Positions 43,125 through 51,290 of a DNA stretch of 64,000 bases are shown piece after piece. Positions within the stretch are counted from its first letter, which is position 1. Each line of letters starts with the position of its first letter. Below the pieces are notes generated by a model, which was not told where the DNA came from, made no database searches, and saw only the letters and a program-made list of their open reading frames with translations. Made by a program: the position numbers and the translations under genes. The stretch is from assembly GCA_951813615.1 (NCBI GenBank), contig OX638377.1, positions 2,232,001 to 2,296,000 on the forward strand, in the 5' to 3' direction. Source of the DNA: an uncultured Latescibacterota bacterium. Its GTDB lineage: Bacteria > Latescibacterota > UBA2968 > UBA8231.

Positions 43125-44319
43125 CGCCCAAAACGCCGAGGAAGCCCTCGGAGTCGCGGTGGTCGAAGTCGCCGATGGCCTCCATGGAAGCGGTATCCTC
43201 GCTGTAGAGCGAATGGGGAGCGTCGCTGGCTGCGCAAAAGGCGACTTGGCCCTTGTAGAGCGAGACGGAGATAGTTCCGGTCGCCAATTGATTAAAGTGC
43301 TCGATGACTTTCCAACTCGCTTGAGTCGCTGTGTCAAACCAATAGCCTTGATAGATTTGCTCGGCAATAAACTCGGAGATCATGGCGTAAATCCGCCGGG
43401 CACGGCGGTCGAGAGTGAGCTGGAGCAAGTAAGCGTAGCATTGGCCGAGCAGTTCTAGGGATGGTGCCTCATAGACGCCGCGCGATTTGATGCCAACGAA
43501 GCGGTTTTCCACTGCGTGTAAGCCAATGCCGACCCCGTGCCGCCCGGCAATGGCGTTGCTCTGCTCAATGGCTGCGACCGGGCCGACGGCGTGGCCGTTA
43601 ATGGCGATTGGGACGCCTCGTTCAAAGCGCACGGTGAAAGTCTCGGTGGTATCTGGCGCTTGCTGTGGGAAACAGCCCATGCCGGGTTCGATGAGGCTGG
43701 CCGGAGTGTCCAAGGCTTCGAGCTGGCCGGCTTCGTGCGTCAAACCGAGCATGTTGGCGTCCGTGGAGTAGGGCTTATCTGGGGTGGCGGTTATGGGCAG
43801 GCCGTGCCCCTGGCAGTAGGCGATCATTTCGCTGCGCCCGCCAAAGTCTTGCAAGAAGGCTGGGTCGCGCCAAGGAGCGTACACCTCGATGTGTGGCGCG
43901 AGCATTTGCGCCGCCAGTTGGAAGCGGACTTGGTCGTTGCCGCGCCCGGTAGCTCCGTGCGCCATTACTTGGATGCCGCGCTCTTGCATGTGGGGCAACA
44001 TGCCGGCCACCGTCACGTGCCGGGCGATGCCAGTGGTGTTCCAATAGCCTCCCTCGTAGCGGGCCTGAGCTTGGACGAGTTGGATGCCAGCTTGGCAAAT
44101 AGCCTCTCTGCGGTCGTCGAGGATTATCTCAGCGGCCCCACAGGCCTGCATCCGACTCCGGATGTCTTCAATGCGCTCCTCATCGGGTTGCCCCAGATCG
44201 GCGGTATAGGCGACGACTTCTAGCCCTTGCGATTGAAGCCAATGAGTGATGGTACAGCTATCGAGGCCACCGGACGCGGCCAGCATAATCTTCTGTCCCT
44301 TTAGATCTGCGATGTTCAT
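43060..44319 (-). CDS. argG: Argininosuccinate synthase
   Basis: This enzyme joins citrulline and aspartate using ATP, the penultimate step of arginine synthesis. The PP-loop is MLAASGGLDSCTITHWL near residue 11; the citrulline-side GATGRGNDQVRF and the GYWNTTGIARH motifs are also present. At 419 aa it is near normal length. AAGGAG precedes the ATG. Upstream lies a striking AT-rich tandem palindrome that may be the operator. Its final 65 bp overlap the convergent dioxygenase gene. No other arg gene is nearby. Confidence 0.94.
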   Translation of the reverse strand: MNIADLKGQKIMLAASGGLDSCTITHWLQSQGLEVVAYTADLGQPDEERIEDIRSRMQACGAAEIILDDRREAICQAGIQLVQAQARYEGGYWNTTGIARHVTVAGMLPHMQERGIQVMAHGATGRGNDQVRFQLAAQMLAPHIEVYAPWRDPAFLQDFGGRSEMIAYCQGHGLPITATPDKPYSTDANMLGLTHEAGQLEALDTPASLIEPGMGCFPQQAPDTTETFTVRFERGVPIAINGHAVGPVAAIEQSNAIAGRHGVGIGLHAVENRFVGIKSRGVYEAPSLELLGQCYAYLLQLTLDRRARRIYAMISEFIAEQIYQGYWFDTATQASWKVIEHFNQLATGTISVSLYKGQVAFCAASDAPHSLYSEDTASMEAIGDFDHRDSEGFLGVLGVSARVLHQAGQVVQPNGGTKA

Positions 44320-44364
44320 GGTCGCTCCTTTTGTGCTTTTGTGAGTAGGATTAATAATTTAATG

Positions 44365-44397
44365 AATAATAATTATTAATCAATAATAATTATTAAT
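44365..44397. promoter_or_regulatory. Tandem 16-bp AT-rich palindromes, ARG-box-like
   Basis: AATAATAATTATTAAT occurs twice (44365-44380 and 44382-44397), centres 17 bp apart, 45-78 bp upstream of argG. Each is a near-perfect palindrome, and the first is preceded by TGAATAAT-type sequence similar to the TGAAT half-site of arginine repressor boxes. ArgR control of argG is the natural reading; the 17-bp spacing differs from the 21 bp of Escherichia coli boxes. Confidence 0.5.
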
Positions 44398-44425
44398 AAA
44401 AGCCATAGGTAAATCTCACTTTATC

Positions 44426-44454
44426 TTGACAGTTTTCGCCCGCAAGAATATCAT
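44426..44454 (+). promoter_or_regulatory. Strong promoter giving a probable leaderless mRNA
   Basis: A consensus TTGACA (44426-44431) is separated by 17 bp from TATCAT (44449-44454). The start point expected 7 bp further on coincides with the A of the ATG at 44461, and no ribosome binding site lies before that ATG, so the transcript would be leaderless. Confidence 0.6.
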
Positions 44455-44460
44455 TAATAA

Positions 44461-45354
44461 ATGCTTATTGACGCGCATAATCACCCCAATTGGCATGGCT
44501 TTAACGCCGCCAAAATCCTGCGCAACATGGACGAGCAGGGCATCGACCAGATGTGGCTTTTCTCGTGGGAGGTCCCTGCAGATGAATACTCGCCTTCGTA
44601 TCACTCGGTGTTGCCCCCCACGGGCTTGGGCATTCCCTTTGAAGATGTGCTAGCCGTCGGCCGGGAAGCGCCCGATCGCTTTGTCCTCGGCTACATGCCG
44701 CATCCCAAGCGGCCCGACGCCATAGATCGGCTCAAGGCCGCAGTCGAAATCCACGGCGTACAGGTGGCCTCCGAGCTGAAGGTGCGTCTGCCGTTTGACG
44801 ATCCAGACGCGTTGCGCCTATACGAAGCTTGCGGCGCAATGCGCTTGCCCATTACGATCCATCTCGACTATCCAATCGACCACGGCCACGGCGCTTATTC
44901 GCGCCCAAACTGGTGGTACGGCGGCAGTCTCGACTCGCTTGAACGCGCGGCTGCAGCTTGTCCGCAGACGGTCTTTATCGGCCATGCCCCGGGATTCTGG
45001 GCCCATATTTCCGGGGACGATCGCTACGCCAAGGAGAGCTATCCGAGCGGCCCGGTGCTGCCGAATGGACGCTTGGCTCCGATGATGCGCCAGTACCGCA
45101 ACCTGTATGCCGATTTATCGGCTGGGTCGGGTTTGCGCGCACTGCAAAGAGATCGGGACTTCGGGCGCGATTTTCTTCTCGAATTTCAGGACAAATTGCT
45201 CTTTGGTCGGGACTACTTTGACACCAAACTGATGGATTTTCTGCGCACCCTTGAGCTACCTGCGGAAGCCTTTGACAAGATCGCCTACCAAAACGCCGAG
45301 CGGCTCTTGTCTTCCTATTTAGATGTGTCGCCCGCGACTGATTCCAAAACATAA
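44461..45354 (+). CDS. Amidohydrolase-2 family metal-dependent hydrolase
   Basis: This is a 297-aa TIM-barrel hydrolase or decarboxylase of the Amidohydrolase_2 group. The first metal motif is IDAHNHPNWHG at the very start; the later His sites are PITIHLDYP (about residue 142) and VFIGHAPGFW (about residue 176), and the last Asp is LLFGRDYFDTK. Related enzymes cleave lactones or decarboxylate aromatic acids. It has no ribosome binding site but a consensus promoter whose start would fall on the ATG. The CaCA exchanger gene follows closely. Confidence 0.83.
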   Translation: MLIDAHNHPNWHGFNAAKILRNMDEQGIDQMWLFSWEVPADEYSPSYHSVLPPTGLGIPFEDVLAVGREAPDRFVLGYMPHPKRPDAIDRLKAAVEIHGVQVASELKVRLPFDDPDALRLYEACGAMRLPITIHLDYPIDHGHGAYSRPNWWYGGSLDSLERAAAACPQTVFIGHAPGFWAHISGDDRYAKESYPSGPVLPNGRLAPMMRQYRNLYADLSAGSGLRALQRDRDFGRDFLLEFQDKLLFGRDYFDTKLMDFLRTLELPAEAFDKIAYQNAERLLSSYLDVSPATDSKT

Positions 45355-45370
45355 TCCGTAGGTGGATGGG

Positions 45371-46384
45371 ATGGATATGATAGGCTTGGGCGAGGACATG
45401 GGCCTGTGGACGGCGGTGGCCCTGATGGTTTTGTCCTTCGCGCTACTGGCCAAGTGTGCCGATTGGCTAGTAGAGGGAGCCATTGATATTGCGCGCTACC
45501 TCCACGCCCCCCCGATCTTGATCGGCATCGTCATCGTCGGTATTGGCACCACCGCGCCCGAGTTGGCAGTCTCCGTGACCGCCGCTCTCGGGGACAAGCC
45601 CGAAGTGGCGCTGGGCAATGCCGTAGGGTCGGTCATTTACGACGATGGCTTAGCTCTGCCCATGGCCGCGTTTTTTGCTACTGCGGCCATTGCCATCGAC
45701 CGAATCGTGCTGCGTTCAGCAGCAATTTTTCTCATTACCGTAGATCTAGTGGCTTGGTACATGGCCTCCGACGGGACGATGGCCCGGGTGGAAGGCGGCG
45801 CGTTGGTAGGTCTTTTTGTTCTATACATAATATACTCGTTCTGGGAGCAGAAGCGGCGACCACGCACCGAGATTGACGAAGAGGAGGCCCCTCCGCGCAG
45901 TCTCTGGGTGGTAGCGTTGCTATTCGTTGGCGGTTTGGCTGGCGTGGTCGTCAGCAGCCACTTTATCGTCGAGGCGACTCCAGTGGTGGCGATGGCGTTG
46001 GGGCTGCCGGATGTGGTTATAGGCTTGGTGGTCGTGGCCTTGGGCACTTCGATACCCGAGATCGCCACCTGCATTGTCGCCGCCCGCAAGGGCCAAGGGG
46101 CTTTGGCGGTAGGCAATATCCTCGGGGCCGACATCCTCAATATCTGCTGGATTGCCGGTGCTTCGGCCCTGGCCAATCCGTTGGTGGTCCCGGCTGACGT
46201 GGTCAATTTCATGTTCCCGTGGATGCTGGTGATCGTGCTGACGATGCTCGGGTTGATGCGCATAGGCTACGAGTTAAACCGCTGGAAAGGCTTGGTGTTG
46301 TTGGTGTTGTGCATTGCTTATCTGATCGCGCTTTTTGCGACCAACCCCGGAGCGCTGGCTCCGGGCATTGAAAAAGGAGTGTAG
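45371..46384 (+). CDS. CaCA-family sodium/calcium exchanger-like protein
   Basis: This is an inner-membrane cation antiporter of about 337 aa with ten or so hydrophobic segments. The two alpha-repeats that build the transport site are visible: VIVGIGTTAPELAVSVTAAL with GNAVGSV near residue 60, and VVALGTSIPEIATCIVAARK with GNILGADILN near residue 220. The first repeat carries the conserved Glu of APEL and the second that of IPEI. The ATG at 45371 is preferred over a GTG at 45362. It likely exchanges calcium or sodium. The short-chain dehydrogenase gene starts just after its stop. Confidence 0.9.
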   Translation: MDMIGLGEDMGLWTAVALMVLSFALLAKCADWLVEGAIDIARYLHAPPILIGIVIVGIGTTAPELAVSVTAALGDKPEVALGNAVGSVIYDDGLALPMAAFFATAAIAIDRIVLRSAAIFLITVDLVAWYMASDGTMARVEGGALVGLFVLYIIYSFWEQKRRPRTEIDEEEAPPRSLWVVALLFVGGLAGVVVSSHFIVEATPVVAMALGLPDVVIGLVVVALGTSIPEIATCIVAARKGQGALAVGNILGADILNICWIAGASALANPLVVPADVVNFMFPWMLVIVLTMLGLMRIGYELNRWKGLVLLVLCIAYLIALFATNPGALAPGIEKGV

Positions 46385-46385
46385 T

Positions 46386-47156
46386 TTGGATCTAGGACTC
46401 AAAGACAAAGTCGCTTTGGTGACGGGAGCTAGTCGCGGCATTGGCAAGCGCATCGCCGCAGCCTTGGCCGCCGAGGGTGCTCGGCTCTGTATCTGCGCAC
46501 GCGGTGCGGACGTGCTGGCGGAAGCGGCGACTGACTTAGCAAATGGCGGCGCAGAAGTGGAGGCGACCGCGCAAGATGTGACCACGCCGGAAGGGGCGAC
46601 CGCTGTGGTGGAGGCGGCCAAAAGTCGCTTTGGCGGGCTCGATATTCTCGTAAACAATGTCGGCGGCTCGAAGTGGACCCCCTTTGTCGAGATCGACGAT
46701 GCCGAGTGGAATGACATCATCAACTTGAGCTTTCTTTCGGCCGTGCGGGTGAGCCGGGCGGCCATTCCCTTAATGGAAGCGCGCGGGGGCGGCAGCATCG
46801 TCCACATTTCTTCAATCTTTGGCCGCGAATCCGGTGGGCCTATCTCCTATAATGCTGCCAAGGCAGCGCTGATCAGCCTAGGGGCCAACTTGGCCATTGA
46901 AGCGGCCCCAAAGAACATCCGCGTCAATACCGTGGCCCCAGGTTCTATTCTCTTTCCGGGAGGGAGTTGGGAGCGGCGGATGAAGGAGAATCCAGCGCAA
47001 ATCCAGGCCTTTATCGACGCCAACATACCCTTTGGCCGCTTTGGCTCCCCAGAGGAAGTCGCCGATGTCGTGGCCTTCTTGGTATCCGACCGGGCGCAAT
47101 GGGTGACCGGTGCCTGTATCAACGTCGATGGAGGGCAATCCAAGTCCAATATATGA
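46386..47156 (+). CDS. Short-chain dehydrogenase/reductase
   Basis: This is a classical SDR of 256 aa. The cofactor motif is VTGASRGIGKRIA near residue 12, the central motif is NNVGGSKWTP, the catalytic Ser is in IVHISSIFG and the Tyr-x3-Lys pair in ISYNAAKAAL; the C-terminus has CINVDGGQSKSNI. It uses NAD(P) to oxidise or reduce a sugar, polyol or keto acid. The start is a TTG at 46386 behind GGAG, because the first good in-frame codon near the motif spacing is there. Its last codons overlap the start of the next gene by 4 bp. Confidence 0.9.
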   Translation: MDLGLKDKVALVTGASRGIGKRIAAALAAEGARLCICARGADVLAEAATDLANGGAEVEATAQDVTTPEGATAVVEAAKSRFGGLDILVNNVGGSKWTPFVEIDDAEWNDIINLSFLSAVRVSRAAIPLMEARGGGSIVHISSIFGRESGGPISYNAAKAALISLGANLAIEAAPKNIRVNTVAPGSILFPGGSWERRMKENPAQIQAFIDANIPFGRFGSPEEVADVVAFLVSDRAQWVTGACINVDGGQSKSNI

Positions 47157-48367
47157 GCGGCTGTGCGCGATGGATGCATTGGTTGGCTTGGGCGGCGTGC
47201 GGAGTCGGTTGGAGCACGGCCGCTACGGCCGATGAGGTGGTGGCACTCCGACAACAGTACAATCAAGTGTCCGCCAGCATCGACACCTTAGTCCGCCTCT
47301 ATGGGGGGGACAAGCTGCGCGAATTGGCCAAGCGAAAAGGGAACAATCGGTTCTTGCCGGCCAATTCCAAGCTAATACTGATTTTCTGGGCTGACGATGA
47401 AGCAGAGCTGTTCCTCAATGGGCACCGGATCGGGGAGACGCGCCTGACCCCGACTCGAGTCGAAATCCCCGTCGTGTACCTGCGCGAGTCCAATGTCCTA
47501 CGCGCTCATTGCTGGGATACCGACCGGGTCGAAAGCGGCTTTATGGCTGGTTTGTACCTGCAAGACGGCCGCGGCCGCTTGCGCAAGGTGCTAGCTACTG
47601 GCGACGGCCGCTGGTGGGTGGCCGGCCAGCGGGCCGAGCCGCGTTTTTACAGCCACAGCTTGCCCGACATTCCCGGAGCCGAAGTAATCTGGGGGACGGC
47701 ACTGTTTGGCGAGGTCGAATTAGAGGTTCGCTTTGACGCCGCGCACTTGGCTCGCGCAGCGCGGCGCCGGCCACTGGCCGGCGCGGGTACAGCCAGTGCG
47801 GCGCAGAAGCCGATGGAGACGCATATGGTTGTCAGCCGTCTGGTGAGCCTGCAAAAGCAACGCGATGAATTGGCGCAAAAACTCCAAGCGCGCCGCAGCG
47901 CGACACAGGACGTGCTCTATCAGGGGTTTATGCGCGGGCGGCTGGCTTTTTCCCTCGGGAAAGCAAGTAGATTGGCCGAAATTGAAAGCGTAGACGCGGC
48001 GAAAAAACTGCTCGCTTGGACCGAGGCCCTGCCCGTCGAACAACGCGAGTTGATTTTCCCCAAGAAACAAGCTCTCAAAGGCACGAGCCACGTCGTGCCG
48101 GAGCGCGCCATGACTAGCACGGCGCGCGGGGAAGCAGACCGTCGCCGAGAGTACACCCCCCCGGCTGGACGCGGTTCAGACAAAGGCGAGGGCCGCACTA
48201 GGGGATCGGGTGGAGGGGAATCGTCCATTGGGGGTGTCCGCAGCGTCTACAGCGTCCACAATATGCCGGCGGAACTGTGGGGGCTTGTGACCGGCCTGCT
48301 GTTCTATCTGGGGGTGGTCAGCTGGCAGTGGTGGAAGCTCTTCAGAGCGAAGGGGTGGATCTCTTGA
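47153..48367 (+). CDS. Unrecognised envelope protein with signal peptide and C-terminal membrane helix
   Basis: This 404-aa protein is not assigned to a known family. It has a signal peptide (HWLAWAACGVGWSTAATA), a possible galactose-binding-like module near residues 70-140 (FWADDEAELFLNGHRIGETR, then LYLQDGRGRLRKV), a helical middle (KQRDELAQKLQARRSATQDV) and a low-complexity Gly/Arg/Ser linker before one C-terminal membrane helix (ELWGLVTGLLFYLGVVSWQW). It would span the periplasm with its C-terminus in the inner membrane. It overlaps the preceding SDR by 4 bp and the next gene, an ExbB-like channel, by 4 bp, so it is part of a tight membrane cluster. Confidence 0.7.
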   Translation: MSGCARWMHWLAWAACGVGWSTAATADEVVALRQQYNQVSASIDTLVRLYGGDKLRELAKRKGNNRFLPANSKLILIFWADDEAELFLNGHRIGETRLTPTRVEIPVVYLRESNVLRAHCWDTDRVESGFMAGLYLQDGRGRLRKVLATGDGRWWVAGQRAEPRFYSHSLPDIPGAEVIWGTALFGEVELEVRFDAAHLARAARRRPLAGAGTASAAQKPMETHMVVSRLVSLQKQRDELAQKLQARRSATQDVLYQGFMRGRLAFSLGKASRLAEIESVDAAKKLLAWTEALPVEQRELIFPKKQALKGTSHVVPERAMTSTARGEADRRREYTPPAGRGSDKGEGRTRGSGGGESSIGGVRSVYSVHNMPAELWGLVTGLLFYLGVVSWQWWKLFRAKGWIS

Positions 48368-49140
48368 ACGACGAGCTAATACTAGGCAGCACCGCCCTGT
48401 TGGTGCTGGCCTGCGGCGTCACCGTTAGCTGTTTGCACCTGCGCCGGGCCCGGCACATGCGCCAGCGCGACCAAACGTACTCGCTGAAGGTGCCTCGTCT
48501 GCGGTTCCTAGCCAGCAGTATGGGCTTGCTAACCGGGTCGATCATCGGGGCGCTGGCCGCTTATTACCTCTTTATCAATCCGCAGCTAGCCAGTGTCTTT
48601 GCGTGGATTGGCCGCTTCTCATACGTGCTGATCGCTTGGGCGGCTGGTGCCCATCTGTTGAGCTTGGCACACATTAGCTTGCACCTTAGTCGCGAGGAGC
48701 GAGCTTGGGCGCAACGGGGTGGTCCAGGCCCCAACACCTTGGGCCGCCAGAGAATGGAACGGCTAGCGGAATTGCAGCGCGAATCTGACAATTACAGCGA
48801 ATGCAAAAGCAGGGATGAGGAGTTGGTGGACGAACTCGTGGGTTTCCTCGGCGACCCTTTGACGCATGTGCGCCGCGACCTGGCGCGGATTCCCCTGTAC
48901 GGCTACTTGGGTACGGTCTGCGGTATCCTATTGACCGCGCAGGAATTGAGTCAGATCGACGAGGCTACCCAGACCTTTAAGGCGCTCAGCGCCATGGCCG
49001 AGGGCTTGGTTTTGGCGTTTAAGACCACGCTCGTCGGCCTCTTGGCCTACTTGCCGCTGCGCAAGATAGCCGATCGCTTGGTCCAGCGGGTCGCCCGGCA
49101 GGAGGACGCTTGGGTTAGCGAAAGGAACAGAAGATTGTGA
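48364..49140 (+). CDS. MotA/TolQ/ExbB-like membrane protein
   Basis: This 258-aa membrane protein has about five hydrophobic segments. The C-terminal pair resembles the MotA/TolQ/ExbB proton-channel core: IPLYGYLGTVCGILLTAQEL followed by AEGLVLAFKTTLVGLLAYLP, with the small-residue and Thr pattern expected of the pore-lining helices. Two extra N-terminal helices (MGLLTGSIIGALAAYYLF and VLIAWAAGAHLLSL) precede a cytosolic linker. The TTG at 48364 overlaps the previous stop; a GTG at 48355 is an alternative. It is flanked by a periplasmic partner and a single-helix protein, the layout of an ion-driven envelope motor. Confidence 0.75.
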   Translation: MNDELILGSTALLVLACGVTVSCLHLRRARHMRQRDQTYSLKVPRLRFLASSMGLLTGSIIGALAAYYLFINPQLASVFAWIGRFSYVLIAWAAGAHLLSLAHISLHLSREERAWAQRGGPGPNTLGRQRMERLAELQRESDNYSECKSRDEELVDELVGFLGDPLTHVRRDLARIPLYGYLGTVCGILLTAQELSQIDEATQTFKALSAMAEGLVLAFKTTLVGLLAYLPLRKIADRLVQRVARQEDAWVSERNRRL

Positions 49141-49556
49141 GCCGCTATCTCAAGCGCCAAGCCGAAGAGTTCGAAGAGCACGATATTAGCAAGGAACTCT
49201 TCTTGGGGATTATGATGCTGATGTTGAGCTTGGGCATTATGATTCTCAATGCGACGCAACCGGTCTGGCGAGTGCATCGCCACGACCCACAGCCTGGGGA
49301 TCGGGTCGTGCTGTACACGAGCACGGACATGGGGCTATCGCGCGATGGCTACACCATCGACAGCCCCTTGAGCGAATGGGAGTTCCGCCGGATGGTGCGC
49401 CGCCTCGCCGCCGAACCCGAAGCCAACTTGCACCTGTTTCTCAAAGGGGGTAGCCGCGAACGGCTGGCCAAACACGCGTCGTTTGCCGACTCGCTGCTTT
49501 CGACCGACCAAGCCGGGGAGAAAGTGCGCTCGGCGGTTTATGTCCACACTTGGTGA
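49137..49556 (+). CDS. Single-helix protein in the ExbD/TolR position, without the TM aspartate
   Basis: This 139-aa protein has one membrane helix near residues 20-42 (LFLGIMMLMLSLGIMIL) and a periplasmic C-terminal domain, the layout of ExbD, TolR or MotB. The Asp that carries protons in those families is absent from the helix, which has only Ser, Asn and hydrophobic residues. The GTG start overlaps the previous stop by 4 bp. Two readings are possible: a non-energised scaffold partner, or a diverged family using another residue. Confidence 0.6.
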   Translation: MSRYLKRQAEEFEEHDISKELFLGIMMLMLSLGIMILNATQPVWRVHRHDPQPGDRVVLYTSTDMGLSRDGYTIDSPLSEWEFRRMVRRLAAEPEANLHLFLKGGSRERLAKHASFADSLLSTDQAGEKVRSAVYVHTW

Positions 49557-49564
49557 GAGCTAAG

Positions 49565-50383
49565 CTATTCCTTAAGTACTGCCAAGACGCCCGTGCCACC
49601 GGCCAACTCATTGAGGAACGCTACCTGCACTCCAGCTTCGCCGTGCGTCATTTCGTAGTCATCCCCCTTCCTGAGCTTGCCGTAGTGATCGACGAGGGCC
49701 TCGACCTCGCCTGGTAGCTCGATGGTTTGGCCAATGGGCGCGAGTTGGGCCCCCGGGCTGTCGCGGCGGATCTTTTTAATCAACCTGTATTCCTTGCGGA
49801 ATCCGTTGCCAAAAGGGCGATTGGTTTGGAGATAGCCCTGCTCTTTGAGCTGAGTCTCGTTGGCAGCGTAGAGGAACACTACGTTTTGTGCCATCGTCCT
49901 GGCCTCGTCCAATTCGGCCTTGGTCTGGGCCAACTCCTGCTCTAAGCGGCGAACGTGATCGCTCTGGCGGCGGATGCTGCTATGGGTTTCTAGCAGTTCG
50001 CCATTGAGACGGTCGGCCTCAGCGCGCAGTTGGGAAATGGTGGAGCGGTCCGCTAGCTTTTCCTGTTTTAGCTGATCGATTTCGATCTTGAGCCGCTCAT
50101 TGCTCTCCTTGTATTCAGTGGCCAATTTACTCCAGTGCCGCAGTTCCTTGTTGAGCTTTTGCACGTTTTCGAGCAGCTTGTCGTTGACCTGTTGGGTGCT
50201 GTCCACTTGTGCCCGCATGTCGTCGAGCAAGCTGTTGGAATCGTCGAGCGAGTAGGTCAGCGAGTCGATGGCGGCATTGGCGCGTTCCATGTCGCTTTGC
50301 AATTGGAGGAGGAGCATTTCTTGCTCCTTATTGGTGCAGGCGGCGAGGAATAGGGCGATGAGAAGGATGAGTGAGCGTTTCAT
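49565..50383 (-). CDS. Coiled-coil lipoprotein of unknown function
   Basis: This 272-aa lipoprotein (signal LLIALFLAACTN, Cys16) has a long coiled coil (about residues 25-185, heptads such as LLLQLQSDMERANAAI) and a globular C-terminal domain of about 85 aa (YRLIKKIRRDSPGAQLAP onward). AAGGAGGCGAC precedes the ATG at 50383; the frame continues upstream but lacks a signal there. It lies 10 bp downstream of the end of a coiled-coil membrane protein gene in the same orientation and converges on the ExbB-like cluster. Confidence 0.78.
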   Translation of the reverse strand: MKRSLILLIALFLAACTNKEQEMLLLQLQSDMERANAAIDSLTYSLDDSNSLLDDMRAQVDSTQQVNDKLLENVQKLNKELRHWSKLATEYKESNERLKIEIDQLKQEKLADRSTISQLRAEADRLNGELLETHSSIRRQSDHVRRLEQELAQTKAELDEARTMAQNVVFLYAANETQLKEQGYLQTNRPFGNGFRKEYRLIKKIRRDSPGAQLAPIGQTIELPGEVEALVDHYGKLRKGDDYEMTHGEAGVQVAFLNELAGGTGVLAVLKE

Positions 50384-50393
50384 TGTCGCCTCC

Positions 50394-51176
50394 TTAAGGC
50401 GTTGGAACAGTGCGCGTTGGGGATGTTCTGTTATATAGGCTATCAACTTGCGTCATGGTTTGGTGCAAGTCTTTGGACAGAGTGCTCAGGCTGCGAGCGA
50501 GCGCGTCGAGTTTTTGGGCCGAGAGCGTTTGCGTCTCGCGGGAAGCGGCGATCTTGTCTATAATCGCTTGCTGATTGCGCTGCAAGGTTGTGACCTGCTC
50601 TTGCATGCGGGTCAATTCGTTGTGCTGGGAACCTAACTGCGTCTGCATGTTTGCCAAGGAGCGCTTTTGGGTCTCGGCGAGGTTGCGGTAGCGCACATCT
50701 TCCTGCTCGAAGCGTTTTTCGAGCGTGCGGTCCGTGTCGGCTTGGTAACGCAGCCGCTCCTTGCGCTCGGCATCCACTTTGTTTTGCAGCGCGTTGTTGC
50801 GATCGATTTGGGTCGCCAGTTGGTTGCGGGTGCGCTTGTGGTGATCCTTTTCGTTTTGCAGCAGGGAGCGGATCTCGAATTCAGAGGCGGTCAGATTGGC
50901 TTTTTCCTCTAGCTGGCCAATGAGCCGGGTGCTCAGCTCGGAGAGGCGATTGGAGAATACGTCCATTTGCCCCTCTAGCTGAGAGCGGTGTTCCTTTTGT
51001 CGCTCGTGATTGGTATAGAGGACCAAGCCCATGACACAGCCGACGACGACGGTGGTGTACACGGCGAGGATCAATACGTGTTTGCGCTCGAAGGGATCCG
51101 CAATGCGGAGCAGGCCCCAAAACCCGCCCCCAACCAAGAGGACGCCTCCTAAAACAGCAGCAATGATAACGTTCAC
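50394..51176 (-). CDS. Two-helix membrane protein with long cytosolic or periplasmic coiled coil
   Basis: This is a protein of about 260 aa. Two N-terminal membrane helices (IIAAVLGGVLLVGGGFWGL and LILAVYTTVVVGCVMGLVL) precede a coiled coil that fills the rest, with Gln/Arg-rich heptads (SLANMQTQLGSQHNELTRMQ) and a Ser/Thr/Pro-rich tail. The start is placed at the GTG 51176, behind GAGG; a frame extending upstream would cross the divergent promoter and has no supporting site. With the downstream coiled-coil lipoprotein it may form a tether across the envelope. Confidence 0.68.
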   Translation of the reverse strand: MNVIIAAVLGGVLLVGGGFWGLLRIADPFERKHVLILAVYTTVVVGCVMGLVLYTNHERQKEHRSQLEGQMDVFSNRLSELSTRLIGQLEEKANLTASEFEIRSLLQNEKDHHKRTRNQLATQIDRNNALQNKVDAERKERLRYQADTDRTLEKRFEQEDVRYRNLAETQKRSLANMQTQLGSQHNELTRMQEQVTTLQRNQQAIIDKIAASRETQTLSAQKLDALARSLSTLSKDLHQTMTQVDSLYNRTSPTRTVPTP

Positions 51177-51210
51177 GAGACCTCGAATGACGCAATAGGC
51201 AGAAAGAGTA

Positions 51211-51240
51211 ATAAGTAAATATAAGTAAATATAAGTAATA
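51211..51240. repeat. Three tandem copies of a 10-bp motif
   Basis: ATAAGTAAAT repeats twice, with a third imperfect copy ATAAGTAATA, in the 114-bp gap between the divergent coiled-coil and dehydrogenase genes. The AT-rich helical-phase repeat of 10 bp could bend DNA, bind a regulator or tune promoter spacing by slippage. Confidence 0.6.
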
Positions 51241-51290
51241 GGGAATACAGCAGCCCACAGAGGCGCAACCAATACGAGAAGGAGGTGCTT

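Noticed and set aside
43537..44223. Plus-strand 228-codon frame opposite argG
   Set aside because: It is entirely antisense to a well-supported enzyme gene and has no similarity.
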